Shown: one piece after another, positions 18,352-27,321 of the stretch
How the letters are laid out: each line of letters begins with the position of its first letter
How positions within the stretch are numbered: the first letter of the stretch is position 1
NCBI GenBank assembly: GCA_049273855.1
Contig: JBASRN010000270.1
Span: 1 to 64,000 of the forward strand
From: Onstottus_B sp049273855
GTDB taxonomy: Bacteria; Acidobacteriota; Blastocatellia; UBA7656
Direction of reading: 5' to 3'
Length of the DNA: 64,000 nt
The notes under the pieces: model-generated
What the model saw: the letters and a program-made list of their open reading frames with translations, nothing else
What the model was told of the DNA's origin: nothing
Databases searched by the model: none
Program-made: the position numbers and the translations under genes

Positions 18352-19575
18352 TCAACGAGAATCAGCCACCTTTTCCGATGTCCGATCGTTAAAGGTCAGA
18401 GCGAAGAACAATGTGATGACTGCGGCGAATATGCACGGGATCAACCAGAACATTCGCCAATCCATGACTTCGTTGGTTTTCACAGCATCGCCCACCTTCC
18501 CGGAAACGATCGAGCCAAGCCCGATACCGACGCCATAGGTGATCAGCGCGATGAACCCCTGGGCACTGGCGCGAATCTCCCGCGGCGCTTTCTTGTCGAC
18601 ATAAATCTGCCCGGTGACGAAGAAAAAGTCATAGCAGATGCCGTGCAAAAGAAGGCCGCCGTAAATCATCCACGCCGCCGAGTCGAGGTTGCCGTACGCG
18701 AACAACGCATATCGCGCAGCCCATGCCAGCATCCCCACCAGCAGCATCTTTTTCACGCCCAGGCGAATAAAGAAAAACGGCATCAGAACCATGAAGACGA
18801 CTTCCGACATCTGCCCAATGCTCTGCTTGGCCGCCGCGTTCTCCATTTCCAAATAGTTGAGAAACGGATTCGTGAAATTGTAGTAGAAGGCCAACGGGAT
18901 GGAGATTAGCAATGAACAGAGCACGAATACGAAGAACGACCTCTCCTTCAGCAACCTGATTGCTTTGAGGCCCAGCACTTCGCCGACACTGACCTTCTTG
19001 CCGACATTTTGCGGCGGCGTGTCCGGCAGCGTGAATGAATAGAGCCCCATCACAATGGAAGCGATCGCAGCCATCTTCATCGGAATTGCCGTCTCTTCGA
19101 CCTGAGGATAAAACTTGCCCAGAATAAAAGAGATACTCAACCCGGCCGCTATCCAGCCGATTGTCCCCCAGACGCGTACCTTGGGGAACTGCGAGTCCGG
19201 GGTTTCCATTTGATGAAATGAAATATTGTTGACCAGCGCCAGCGTCGGCATATAGCTCAGGTTGTAAAGCAACAGGCCGAAGATCAACCAGCCAACCGTT
19301 GCAACGTCTGCGGACAGGTAGAGGATGATGGCGCCGAGCAGATGAAGCGCACCCATCACTTTCTGCGAGGCGAAGAATCTGTCCGCGATCATGCCGATAA
19401 AGAAGGGGGAAATGATGGCGGCGATGTTGTTCATCAGGAACGCATAGCCGATTTGACTATTTGTGAAGCCGGGACCCTTCCCCAGGTACGTGCCAAGCGT
19501 CACAAACCACGCGCCCCAGACAAAGAACTCGAGAAACATCATCACGCTCAGCCGAGTGTACGTCTTCGCATCCAT
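18352..19575 (-). CDS. MFS nucleoside/sugar:H+ symporter
   Basis: A protein of 407 residues with about 12 transmembrane helices. MMFLEFFVWGAWFVTLGTYL, VRVWGTIGWIAAGL and ISFHQMETPDSQFPKVR are typical of the nucleoside:H+ symporter (NupG/XapB) branch, which also contains many sugar transporters in sugar-catabolism clusters. It lies leftward, downstream of DUF1080 and GMC oxidoreductase genes, so it may import the sugar or glycoside they process (inference). Confidence 0.85.
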   Translation of the reverse strand: MDAKTYTRLSVMMFLEFFVWGAWFVTLGTYLGKGPGFTNSQIGYAFLMNNIAAIISPFFIGMIADRFFASQKVMGALHLLGAIILYLSADVATVGWLIFGLLLYNLSYMPTLALVNNISFHQMETPDSQFPKVRVWGTIGWIAAGLSISFILGKFYPQVEETAIPMKMAAIASIVMGLYSFTLPDTPPQNVGKKVSVGEVLGLKAIRLLKERSFFVFVLCSLLISIPLAFYYNFTNPFLNYLEMENAAAKQSIGQMSEVVFMVLMPFFFIRLGVKKMLLVGMLAWAARYALFAYGNLDSAAWMIYGGLLLHGICYDFFFVTGQIYVDKKAPREIRASAQGFIALITYGVGIGLGSIVSGKVGDAVKTNEVMDWRMFWLIPCIFAAVITLFFALTFNDRTSEKVADSR

Positions 19576-19615
19576 TCAACGAGTCTCCACGTTCGTAGTA
19601 CCGCCCTCAGCACGT

Positions 19616-19700
19616 TTCGTAGTACCGCCTTCAGTCAGGCGGAAGTTCGCGAGGCTGCAACAGTCCGTCATGAACTTCCGGCTGAAGGCCGTACTATGAA
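19616..19700. repeat. Dispersed palindromic repeat (copy 1 of 2)
   Basis: An imperfect palindrome: the left arm holds GTAGTACCGCCTTCAG and GGCGGAAGTTC, the right arm GAACTTCCGGCTGAAGG and CCGTACTATGAA. A further partial copy of the left arm (GTAGTACCGCC) lies at 19,597-19,607. The second full copy is at 60,946-61,028. Confidence 0.7.
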
Positions 19701-19702
19701 CG

Positions 19703-20302
19703 TTACTGGATCTCTCTTACTCGCACGCGGCGGAACGAGACGCGCGAGATCAGATCGTGGTTTTGCAAACCAACGAAGCCTTCGGTGGCGCGAGTGCCCT
19801 CGAACTCGTTTACCTTCTCGCCGTTCAGTTCGACAGTGTAGCGCTGACCCACGACTGTTATCTCAAAAAGATTCCACTGGCCTGCAGGCTTGGAAGCCAC
19901 TCTGGTAGCTGGATGAAAACTGTAGATCGAGCCCGTCTGAAACATCAGACCCTTTTCCGCGCAGTCGTCGATTTGAATCTCGTAGCCGTTGTTCACCGCG
20001 TACCATGGGTCGTCGCTTTTGTCGGGGAAGCGAACAAACACGCCCGAGTTGTTGCACTTGTGGTTGGCCTTCCACTCGACTTGCAGCGTGAAGTTGCGAA
20101 ACTTTCGCCCTTCGTACCACAGCATTCCCATCCCGCCGTGAGTAACCAGCGCCCCGTCTTCGACGGTGAAGTTGCCTTTGCCGGCCATTCGCCAACCAGT
20201 CACGTCTTTGCCGTTGAACAGATCGATCCACTTGCCGTCCTTCTTCCGCGGCACCGCGAGCGCAGCAAGCGAAAGGAATAGTATCAACCCGCCAGTTATC
20301 AT
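19703..20302 (-). CDS. DUF1080 (3-keto-disaccharide hydrolase-like) secreted protein
   Basis: A protein of 199 residues. A signal peptide (MITGGLILFLSLAALAVP) is followed by DUF1080: WIDLFNGKDVTGWRM, then FRNFTLQVEWKANHKCNNSG and YEIQIDDCAEKG. The fold is a lectin/glucanase-like beta-sandwich. Members act on 3-keto-glycosides made by GMC or GFO-type dehydrogenases. The GMC oxidoreductase gene upstream on the same strand fits such a pathway. ATG 20302 gives a clean signal peptide. Confidence 0.87.
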   Translation of the reverse strand: MITGGLILFLSLAALAVPRKKDGKWIDLFNGKDVTGWRMAGKGNFTVEDGALVTHGGMGMLWYEGRKFRNFTLQVEWKANHKCNNSGVFVRFPDKSDDPWYAVNNGYEIQIDDCAEKGLMFQTGSIYSFHPATRVASKPAGQWNLFEITVVGQRYTVELNGEKVNEFEGTRATEGFVGLQNHDLISRVSFRRVRVREIQ

Positions 20303-20376
20303 TGTTCTTTCTCTCAATGTTGTTCCCAGCCTTTCAAGACAAGACGAGGTTCGAAATCAATCCGCAATCCGCAATC

Positions 20377-22077
20377 CTATAGGTTTCCCTTCTTGTGTTG
20401 ATCCACAACGTACTCACAAGCCCGAACCGTCAGCGCCATCATCGTCAGCGTGGGATTCTGACACCCGATCGAAACAAAACAAGAGCCGTCGGTCACAAAC
20501 AGGTTCTTCACGTCCCAACTCTGATTGAACTTGTTGAGCACCGAGGTCTTGCGGTCGTTCCCCATTCGCGCGGTGCCGACCTCGTGAATGCACAGCCCCG
20601 GCGAGGCGAGAAACGGACTGCCGAAGTTGACCTGGAACTTCGCTTCGTGAGCCATCTCATTCAACGTTTCCAACATGTCCCGAGCCATGGCCTTCTCGTT
20701 GTCGCCGTGACTGCAGTCGATGTGCGCTACGGGAATTCCCCACGCGTCTTTCATTTCCTTGTCGATCGTCACCCGGTTCTCTTTGCGCGGCAACATCTCG
20801 CCCCAGCCGCCAAGCCAGAACGGCGCCGGATCGTTAGTTTCCCGCACTCTCTTCTTGTACTCCGAACCGAAGCCAGGGATCGACTTGAGCGTCGTCGGCA
20901 GCATCCCTCGCTGCACGCCACCCTGCATGCCGTAGCCGCGAATGAAGTTGGGATGGCGGTCGTGGACGTTTCTAAACTTCGGTATATAGATGCCGTTCGC
21001 CCGCCCGTCGTCGAAGTTGTAGCGGTAATTAGCAACAGCCGGAACGACTCCCCCTATTGCAATCTGAAAGATGTGGTCCATCAGGTAACGACCCAGCACT
21101 CCCGATGAGTTTCCCAACCCGGCCGGATGCTGGCGAGTCGCGCTGTTCATCAACAGCCGTGTTGATTCAATCGTCGAAGCGCACAACATCACGACTTTGC
21201 CGAACACCTCGAAAGTGTTCTTTGTGACTTGATCTATGCAGGCGACGCCCCTGGCTTTGCCAGTTCTGGTGTCTACGATGACGTGACTCGCGACTGCGTT
21301 AGTGCGCAGCGTAAGCCTGCCAGTCTTAGCCGCAGCCGGAAGCGTCGAGCCGGGGCTGCTGAAGTACGACGAAGTCGTGCAGCCCCGATCGCAGTGACCG
21401 CACCAGTGACACGCGGCTCGCCCGTTGTGCCGCTGAGTCAGTATCGCCGCGCGGCCGATCATCACGCGGCGATCTTTCCACTTTCGCTCGACGCTTTTCT
21501 TTAACAGCCACTCGCCGCATGTCATCTTCATCGCCGGTAAGAACTTTCCATCGGGGAGATTCGGAACGTTCTCGTACGAGCCGCTGACGCCGATGAACTC
21601 TTCGACCTTGTCGTAGTACGGAGCAAGCTCGGTGTAACTGAGTGGCCAATCCTCGCCAAACCCGTCACGGCTCGCGGCCTTCAGCTCGCAGTCCGAAAGC
21701 CGATACGTTTGCCGTCCCCAGGTGATCGTGCGCCCGCCGACCTGGCGGCCGCGAATCCAGTCGAACTGTTTGCGATCGGGCGTGGTGTAGGGATTGTCGA
21801 TGTCGTCTACAAAGAATTGATGTCCGTACTCGTTACACGCGTAGCACTTCGACTGAACGGGCTGGCGCGCGCGAAAGACTTCGCGGTTGCCTAAAGTGCC
21901 GCGGTACTTAACTTCGTAGGGCCAGGTGTGCTCGTTGAAGTCTCTATCGGGATCGAGCTTGCGTCCGGCTTCGAGCACGATCACTCGCATGCCTTTTTCG
22001 GTTAGCTCCTTCGCGGCCCATCCGCCGGTCGCGCCTGAACCGACCACGATTGCGTCGTAGATTTCTTCCTTAGGCAT
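20377..22077 (-). CDS. GMC family FAD oxidoreductase
   Basis: A protein of 566 residues. FAD-binding motif DAIVVGSGATGGWAAKEL at the N-terminus, GRTITWGRQTYRLSD, and a GMC C-terminal block with HEVGTARMGND and GCQNPTLTMMALTVRA. A Cys-rich stretch (RAACHWCGHCDRGC) is typical of the sugar-oxidising bacterial branch. It probably oxidises a sugar or glycoside at a secondary hydroxyl. It has no signal peptide; such enzymes are often exported with a partner subunit. It is paired with a paralogue at 24,786-26,495. Confidence 0.88.
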   Translation of the reverse strand: MPKEEIYDAIVVGSGATGGWAAKELTEKGMRVIVLEAGRKLDPDRDFNEHTWPYEVKYRGTLGNREVFRARQPVQSKCYACNEYGHQFFVDDIDNPYTTPDRKQFDWIRGRQVGGRTITWGRQTYRLSDCELKAASRDGFGEDWPLSYTELAPYYDKVEEFIGVSGSYENVPNLPDGKFLPAMKMTCGEWLLKKSVERKWKDRRVMIGRAAILTQRHNGRAACHWCGHCDRGCTTSSYFSSPGSTLPAAAKTGRLTLRTNAVASHVIVDTRTGKARGVACIDQVTKNTFEVFGKVVMLCASTIESTRLLMNSATRQHPAGLGNSSGVLGRYLMDHIFQIAIGGVVPAVANYRYNFDDGRANGIYIPKFRNVHDRHPNFIRGYGMQGGVQRGMLPTTLKSIPGFGSEYKKRVRETNDPAPFWLGGWGEMLPRKENRVTIDKEMKDAWGIPVAHIDCSHGDNEKAMARDMLETLNEMAHEAKFQVNFGSPFLASPGLCIHEVGTARMGNDRKTSVLNKFNQSWDVKNLFVTDGSCFVSIGCQNPTLTMMALTVRACEYVVDQHKKGNL

Positions 22078-22100
22078 TGATGACCTCTCGAGCAGCGCCG

Positions 22101-22595
22101 CTATCGGTTAGCATCGATCTCATGTATCTGCTGCGTAATCGTCTCGTGATTGACTCCCAACTGCTCGAACAGTGTTACTGAATCGCTCCGGGCATTGGCG
22201 AAGATTCCAATGAGAACATCCTCGGCTTCAATTCTTCCACGTCCATTCTGGCGAGCGTGTTCGAGCGCAGCCGCTAGCGTCGCGCGGAATTCTTCTGAGA
22301 CCTTTAAGGCGTCGCCCGCATGACTGCCCTGACCTAACCCCTCGGATATTGCATGCAGGGCAACTTCCGGATCGCGGTTCAGCTTATGCAGCAGGCTTTC
22401 AAACTTTAGCGATTCGATTTTGGCATACGCGATTAACGCATGTTCTGGAACCAGTTGCGAGTGCTTCAACGCTCTTGCTTGTCTGTAAGCCCCGCGTACA
22501 ATCCTTTGACCACTTTCAGCAACTTTGCCTGTGTAAACTTCAAAGCTAATATCGCTTGGGCGTAACCCAAAGTGAGCAAGTAGGGTCTTCATCAA
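22101..22595 (-). CDS. Clp N-domain protein
   Basis: A protein of 164 residues with two Clp-N repeats: the first around ARALKHSQLVPEHALIAYAK, the second around EHARQNGRGRIEAEDVLIGIF. There is no ATPase domain, so it is a free-standing adaptor-like protein, perhaps binding substrates or partners for a Clp machine. It lies between a GMC oxidoreductase and a sugar isomerase gene, with no obvious functional link. Confidence 0.8.
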   Translation of the reverse strand: MMKTLLAHFGLRPSDISFEVYTGKVAESGQRIVRGAYRQARALKHSQLVPEHALIAYAKIESLKFESLLHKLNRDPEVALHAISEGLGQGSHAGDALKVSEEFRATLAAALEHARQNGRGRIEAEDVLIGIFANARSDSVTLFEQLGVNHETITQQIHEIDANR

Positions 22596-22644
22596 CTTCG
22601 TTGACGCTCCACATCCCGAGACTTCTCATTGCCGGAATCAACTC

Positions 22645-23511
22645 TTAGGCGGTGCTCATCTTCAAAACTTCCCTGAGCGTTTCATCCGCCATTCGAGACG
22701 GTTTGTACTCCAGTCCCACAAACCCCTGATACCCCGAAGCCGCGATCGCGCGAAACACGTTGGCGTAGTTGATCTCGCCCGTGCCCGGCTCGTGACGGCC
22801 GGGCACGTCCGCTATGTGAAAGTGCGCGATCTTCGCGATGTTCTTTGTGATGTCCGCGATCACGTTCCCCTCCATGATCTGATGGTGATAGATGTCGAAC
22901 AACATCTTAAGCGCGGGGCTTCCGACTTCATCGATCATCTCGAAGCCCTCCTTCGCTGTCTGCAAATAGTAGCCCGGGTGATCGACTTTTATGTTGAGCG
23001 GTTCGAGCACAAGTGTTACCTGGGCTTGCTCGGCCAGCGGAACGGCAGCCTTCAAAGCCGTGACGTAGTTCGCGTGTTGTTCGGCGCGCGCGATGCGCTT
23101 GTCCTCGAAGCCGGTGGTCACAATCAGAGTCTTCACCCCCAACCGTTTCGCGGTTACCAGTGACGCTTGAATCTCTGCCACGAAAGTCTTGCGCGCTTCC
23201 TCGGAGTTCATATGCTTCCAACCCGAACCCATGATCGTAGCGATCTCGAGACCGAGCTCGTTCTTCTTCCGAAGGATTGCCTCGACGTCTTTGTTCTTCC
23301 ACTCCCAGAACTCGAATGCGGGGTAGCCAAGCTTTTTGATCCGCTCCATTCGGTCGACGAATGGGACCTCGGTGAGGATCATGTCGATGCAGACCGACAG
23401 CCTTATCGGGTTGGGTTTCGATTGCGGCAGCGACCTGACAAGCAGCGGCGCAGCGGCGACAAACGCCGACGCGCCTGCTGCCTGCCTGAGAAAGTGCCTG
23501 CGACTGAGCAT
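22645..23511 (-). CDS. Tat-exported hydroxypyruvate isomerase-like TIM-barrel protein
   Basis: A protein of 288 residues. It begins with a Tat signal (SRRHFLRQAAGASAFVAAAP). The rest is an AP-endonuclease-2/xylose-isomerase-like barrel: VTLVLEPLNIKVDHPGYYLQ, LKMLFDIYHHQIMEGNV, HFHIADVPGRHEPGTGEINY and VGLEYKP give the metal-binding Glu, Asp, His and Glu of the Hyi family. It probably isomerises or epimerises a sugar derivative outside the cytoplasm, in line with the neighbouring oxidoreductases. Confidence 0.85.
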   Translation of the reverse strand: MLSRRHFLRQAAGASAFVAAAPLLVRSLPQSKPNPIRLSVCIDMILTEVPFVDRMERIKKLGYPAFEFWEWKNKDVEAILRKKNELGLEIATIMGSGWKHMNSEEARKTFVAEIQASLVTAKRLGVKTLIVTTGFEDKRIARAEQHANYVTALKAAVPLAEQAQVTLVLEPLNIKVDHPGYYLQTAKEGFEMIDEVGSPALKMLFDIYHHQIMEGNVIADITKNIAKIAHFHIADVPGRHEPGTGEINYANVFRAIAASGYQGFVGLEYKPSRMADETLREVLKMSTA

Positions 23512-23569
23512 GGTTTCTTGGTCCGGGTTTGATGCCCCGCCTTAGGGAGTCTGTCGGATTAATGGTCTT

Positions 23570-23665
23570 CTCTGCGCTCCGCGGCCTTGTATCGCGGCGG
23601 TGAGATATTTTTCGCGACCAGCTAACCGCGGACGCCAAGACGCAGAGGTTCGCCCAGAGAGCGAC
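23570..23665. repeat. Dispersed palindromic repeat of the GCAGAG type
   Basis: The spacer between the two isomerase-like genes holds TCTGCGCTCCGCGGCC on the left and CCGCGGACGCCAAGACGCAG on the right, an imperfect palindrome. A related fragment with GCAGAGCCGCTGAGGCGCAG lies at 46,268-46,295. Confidence 0.5.
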
Positions 23666-23709
23666 TAAACCTTCCACTGACCTGAAACGCGGAACTACGA
23701 ACTGTTCAC

Positions 23710-24582
23710 TCAGGACAGCGTGCGCTTCAAATACTCAAACGCCTCCCGCACCGATGGCGTCGGGTTTTGGGGTTCGGGCTCGTACTCGATGTTTGCTGCA
23801 TATTTGAACTTGAGCTTCTTGATCAGTTTCATCGTCTCGACGATCGGAGTCGCGCCTTCTCCAAGCTTGTGCTGTGTGCGTTCTGCGTCCTTCGCGCGGT
23901 CTTTGATGTGCAGGCTCACGATCCGGCTGTGATGCTCGCGTATGTAGGCGACCGGATCGAACCCTGAGGCGAAGAAGTGCCCGATGTCCAGGTTGATACT
24001 CATATACTCCGAAGCGCCTTTGAGCGCGCTTGCGAAGTCCTCCGGCGTTTCAAACTCCTGAGTGCGGTCGCCCTTAAACCACTTCTCGCCGAACCAGTGG
24101 TTGTGAAGCCCCATTTTGATCTTGTACTTCTGGCACCATTGATCGAGCTTCGGTACGATTGGTTTCTTGACCGACGCGGTCATCACGCTAGTCCCAAGCA
24201 GCAGCGCTCCGTTGAAGCCGCGATCCAGATGTTCGTCCGTGGCCGTGATCGGGAAGTTTACGCAGTAGGCATTGACTCGAATCCCGGCACCGTCGAACTT
24301 CTTTCGGGTCGTCATGAAATCAGCTTCCGAAGCTTTCATGGGGTTGAGGTGCCCGTCCCACAGCTCGATGCTGCTCAAGCCGATCGAGACCATAGCCTCG
24401 ATCATTTTGTCGACGCTGAAAGTCCGAAACGTGTAGCTCTGCACGCCCACTTGAATGCCACCAAAGACAGACGGCTTCAGCTTGTCACCCGGTTGGCCGG
24501 AGGCGATGCCCCGCATTGAAATGCCGGCCGCGCTTGCGAGCACGCCCTTGCCAAAGTCTCTTCGTGTTAGGCGATCGTTCAT
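23710..24582 (-). CDS. Sugar phosphate isomerase/epimerase-like Tat-exported protein
   Basis: A protein of 290 residues. Tat-type N-terminus (TRRDFGKGVLASAAGISM), then a TIM-barrel of the xylose-isomerase-like family: VGVQSYTFRTFSVDKMIEAM, IELWDGHL, MGLHNHWFGEKW, SINLDIGHFFASGFDPV and IVSLHIKDRAKDA carry the metal-ligand pattern. The C-terminal ANIEYEPEPQNPTPSVR ends the barrel. Likely part of the same sugar pathway as its neighbours; the reaction is not known. Confidence 0.83.
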   Translation of the reverse strand: MNDRLTRRDFGKGVLASAAGISMRGIASGQPGDKLKPSVFGGIQVGVQSYTFRTFSVDKMIEAMVSIGLSSIELWDGHLNPMKASEADFMTTRKKFDGAGIRVNAYCVNFPITATDEHLDRGFNGALLLGTSVMTASVKKPIVPKLDQWCQKYKIKMGLHNHWFGEKWFKGDRTQEFETPEDFASALKGASEYMSINLDIGHFFASGFDPVAYIREHHSRIVSLHIKDRAKDAERTQHKLGEGATPIVETMKLIKKLKFKYAANIEYEPEPQNPTPSVREAFEYLKRTLS

Positions 24583-24785
24583 TGATCCCCGACGTGCGGC
24601 GAAATGCGGCCCGCGCCTCAGGCCTGCGCCGCATCGGGTCGCATCATACCGACAACCCGGGAGAGTGACAAGTAACGATCAGTGGCGGACAAGTGACGAT
24701 CTTGCTTCGCCGCTGAACGCTGTGATAACTTCCGCGCGCCGAAGTAGCACAACCTGCCAGCTTTTGATCTCAGGGCGGAGGGCCA

Positions 24786-26495
24786 GTGGCGAAGCAGAAA
24801 ATCTACGACGCAATCATCATCGTCTCGGGCGCTTCCGGAGGCATGGCGGCCAAGGAGCTCACCGAGCGCGGCATGGAAGTGCTAGTTCTTGAAGCCGGCC
24901 CGCCCGTTAATCCCGAACGCGATCTCAGCTCGCATCGCTGGCCTTATGAATCGCTTTACCGTGGATTTGGAGCTCCGGGTTGGAAAGACCAGGACCAGTG
25001 GATGCAAGCGACCGCCGGGGAGTTCAGCCGCCAGTTCTACGTCAAAGACTCCGAACATCCCTACACCACCGAGCCAGGCAAGCCGTTCCTCTGGGTGAGG
25101 GCGCGGATCGCCGGCGGCAAGACGCTTCACTGGGGCCGGATGTCGTATCGACTCTCCGATCTCGATTTCAAAGCGGCAACACACGACGGTTTCGGCGACA
25201 ACTGGCCGATCAGCTATGAGGAGCTTGCGCCCTACTACGACAAAGCCGAAGAGTTCATCGGCGTCAGCGGCTCGCGAGACGGCTTGCCGAACTTGCCCGA
25301 CGGAAGCTTCCAACCGCCGATGAAGCTGAACTGCGGCGAGCAGATGCTTCGCCGAGGCGCGCAGAAGACCGGTCGCCACGGCATCCCCATGCGCGTCGCT
25401 ATGCTGACAGCGCCGCCTAAGCCGTGGATGAAAAAGCGAAACCGGTGTCACTTCTGCGGCAACTGCGGAGACGGCTGCGACGTGGGCGCGATGTTTAACT
25501 CGCTTTCCTCCACTCTTCCGGTCGCCGAGGCCACCGGCCGCATGACTCTGCGGACCGATTCGATCGTTCGCCACATCATAGTCGACACCAACACCGGCAA
25601 AGCGAAGGGCGTCGCGCTTGTGGACCGCGTGACTCGCCAGGAGCGCGAAGAGTTCGCCAGGGTGATCGTGCTAGGAGCCTCGACGCTCGAGTCGACCCGA
25701 ATAATGTTGAACTCGAAGTCGCGCCAGCACCCGAACGGGCTGGGCAATTCGTCGGGCAAGCTCGGGCACTACCTGATGGATCACTTCGGCGGGATCTTCA
25801 TAAGCGGCTACTTCAACGTGCTGGCCGATCGCGAACCGGTGAATGAAGACGGCAAGACTTCGGGCTTGCTGGTACCCCGCTTTCGGAACATCAACAAAGA
25901 AACGAAGCAGCAGCGATTCGTTCGCGGCTACGGGTTCGAGTGCGGATCGGGTTCGCGTCAGTTCCCGGCCTTCGCAAAGAACGCGCAACTCACGCCGGGC
26001 TTCGGCTCGGAGTACAAGAAGCGAGTGCGCCACTACTACTCGACGCCGGTGAGCATGACGGTGCGAGCCGAGATGTTGCCGCGCTTTGAGAACTACGCGG
26101 AGATTGACCCGGATGGCGTGGTAGACGCGTGGGGCATCCCGGTGCTCAAGATTCATTGCCAGTACTCGGACAACGAGCGCGAGATGGCTCGCGACTCGAT
26201 CGAGACCATGCAAGAGATCATGAAAGCTGCGGGCGCCGAAATGGCGTCGATGGGCACGCGCATGAGCGCACCTGGCCGGATCATTCACGAGTTGGGAACC
26301 GCTCGGATGGGAACCGACAGAAAGACATCGATCCTGAACAAGTTCAATCAGAGTTGGGATGTGAAGAACCTGTTCGTGATCGACGGCGCGGCTTTTGTTA
26401 CGAGCGCGAATCAGAATCCGACTTTGACGATACTCGCATTGACGATGCGGGCTTGCGATAAGCTGGTGGATGAGTTCAAGCGAGGAAACGTCTAG
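24786..26495 (+). CDS. GMC family FAD oxidoreductase, second copy
   Basis: A protein of 569 residues, closely similar in layout to the leftward paralogue at 20,377-22,077. It has a Cys-rich NRCHFCGNCGDGCDVG segment and the C-terminal blocks HELGTARMGTD and NQNPTLTILALTMRACD. GTG start at 24786 after GGAGGGCCA. Odd point: the FAD-binding motif reads AIIIVSGASGGMAAKEL, with Val in place of the first Gly of GxGxxG. This may weaken FAD binding or be a sequence error (GGC to GTC). Confidence 0.86.
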   Translation: MAKQKIYDAIIIVSGASGGMAAKELTERGMEVLVLEAGPPVNPERDLSSHRWPYESLYRGFGAPGWKDQDQWMQATAGEFSRQFYVKDSEHPYTTEPGKPFLWVRARIAGGKTLHWGRMSYRLSDLDFKAATHDGFGDNWPISYEELAPYYDKAEEFIGVSGSRDGLPNLPDGSFQPPMKLNCGEQMLRRGAQKTGRHGIPMRVAMLTAPPKPWMKKRNRCHFCGNCGDGCDVGAMFNSLSSTLPVAEATGRMTLRTDSIVRHIIVDTNTGKAKGVALVDRVTRQEREEFARVIVLGASTLESTRIMLNSKSRQHPNGLGNSSGKLGHYLMDHFGGIFISGYFNVLADREPVNEDGKTSGLLVPRFRNINKETKQQRFVRGYGFECGSGSRQFPAFAKNAQLTPGFGSEYKKRVRHYYSTPVSMTVRAEMLPRFENYAEIDPDGVVDAWGIPVLKIHCQYSDNEREMARDSIETMQEIMKAAGAEMASMGTRMSAPGRIIHELGTARMGTDRKTSILNKFNQSWDVKNLFVIDGAAFVTSANQNPTLTILALTMRACDKLVDEFKRGNV

Positions 26496-26523
26496 GAATT
26501 TCGGATTGCGGATCGAGGGAGCG

Positions 26524-27132
26524 ATGTTCGGAATTGAACAGAAACGGGCAATGACAAGAGCGGCCGCAAAAGCGGCGAAACTTCACTCGATCGCGGCGGT
26601 GATGCGCGGGCGGAGCTTCGCAGGCAATTTCGAAGCAGGTGGGGTCCCCTACGGTTTTACTTACGACCCCCGGAAGTCATCGCTGATCGGCCGTAGACTT
26701 CGACTCAACGGAGGTCTGACCGTCGTCGACGGGCGGCCTGACGCTAGAGTCCCTCCGCACAGTCTCAACAATGTGCGTGCGACACTGGTGAGCGCCCAGG
26801 GTGGAATAGGAACCGCTCCGCCGCGCAAGAAGATGCCCGCTGATCTTTCGCCCGTCCGGCCCGACTTGCCCGTAGTTGAGAGCACCGGCGCGCTTTCGTT
26901 TTGCGGCGTGCTTTACTTTAAGCTTTCGCCGCTCGATGGACGCGCTCTCGGAGTTCCAGCGGTCATGGGCCCGTTGCAACTAAACGTACGGCTCGCACCA
27001 GCGAACGACGCGGAACGCAATCTTCAGGGTGTTTTCAGCTCGATCGTTGATGCCCTGTTCGGCAAGCAGATGGACATCGCCACGGCTTCCGCCCACATAC
27101 GTGACTTGAACAAGATTCTCGCTTCGGGCTGA
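26524..27132 (+). CDS. Protein of unknown function
   Basis: A protein of 202 residues. The start is chosen at ATG 26524 with GAGGGA just before it; the frame is open back to 26470, where it would overlap the GMC gene. The N-terminal 35 residues are basic and Ala-rich (KRAMTRAAAKAAKLHSIAAV). The middle has AGGVPYGFTYDPRKSSLIGR and a Pro-rich stretch. I recognise no family; there is no signal peptide or membrane segment. It immediately follows the GMC oxidoreductase but does not resemble the usual small partner subunit of such enzymes. Confidence 0.6.
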   Translation: MFGIEQKRAMTRAAAKAAKLHSIAAVMRGRSFAGNFEAGGVPYGFTYDPRKSSLIGRRLRLNGGLTVVDGRPDARVPPHSLNNVRATLVSAQGGIGTAPPRKKMPADLSPVRPDLPVVESTGALSFCGVLYFKLSPLDGRALGVPAVMGPLQLNVRLAPANDAERNLQGVFSSIVDALFGKQMDIATASAHIRDLNKILASG

Positions 27133-27321
27133 GGACTCGGCGCGCTCCGAGTGTCATCTGATCTAACACACCTCGCGCTGGTTCCAACAATCAACCGGGG
27201 CCCGTCCGATCTTCCGCTTCGTGATAAAACAGCCGAGCTATCGCTGGTCTTCGCAAGATGCCCTCGCAGTTGAGCCGTGCTAATATCCGAGTTGAAAAGA
27301 CGAGGATAGAAAGAGGTTATC

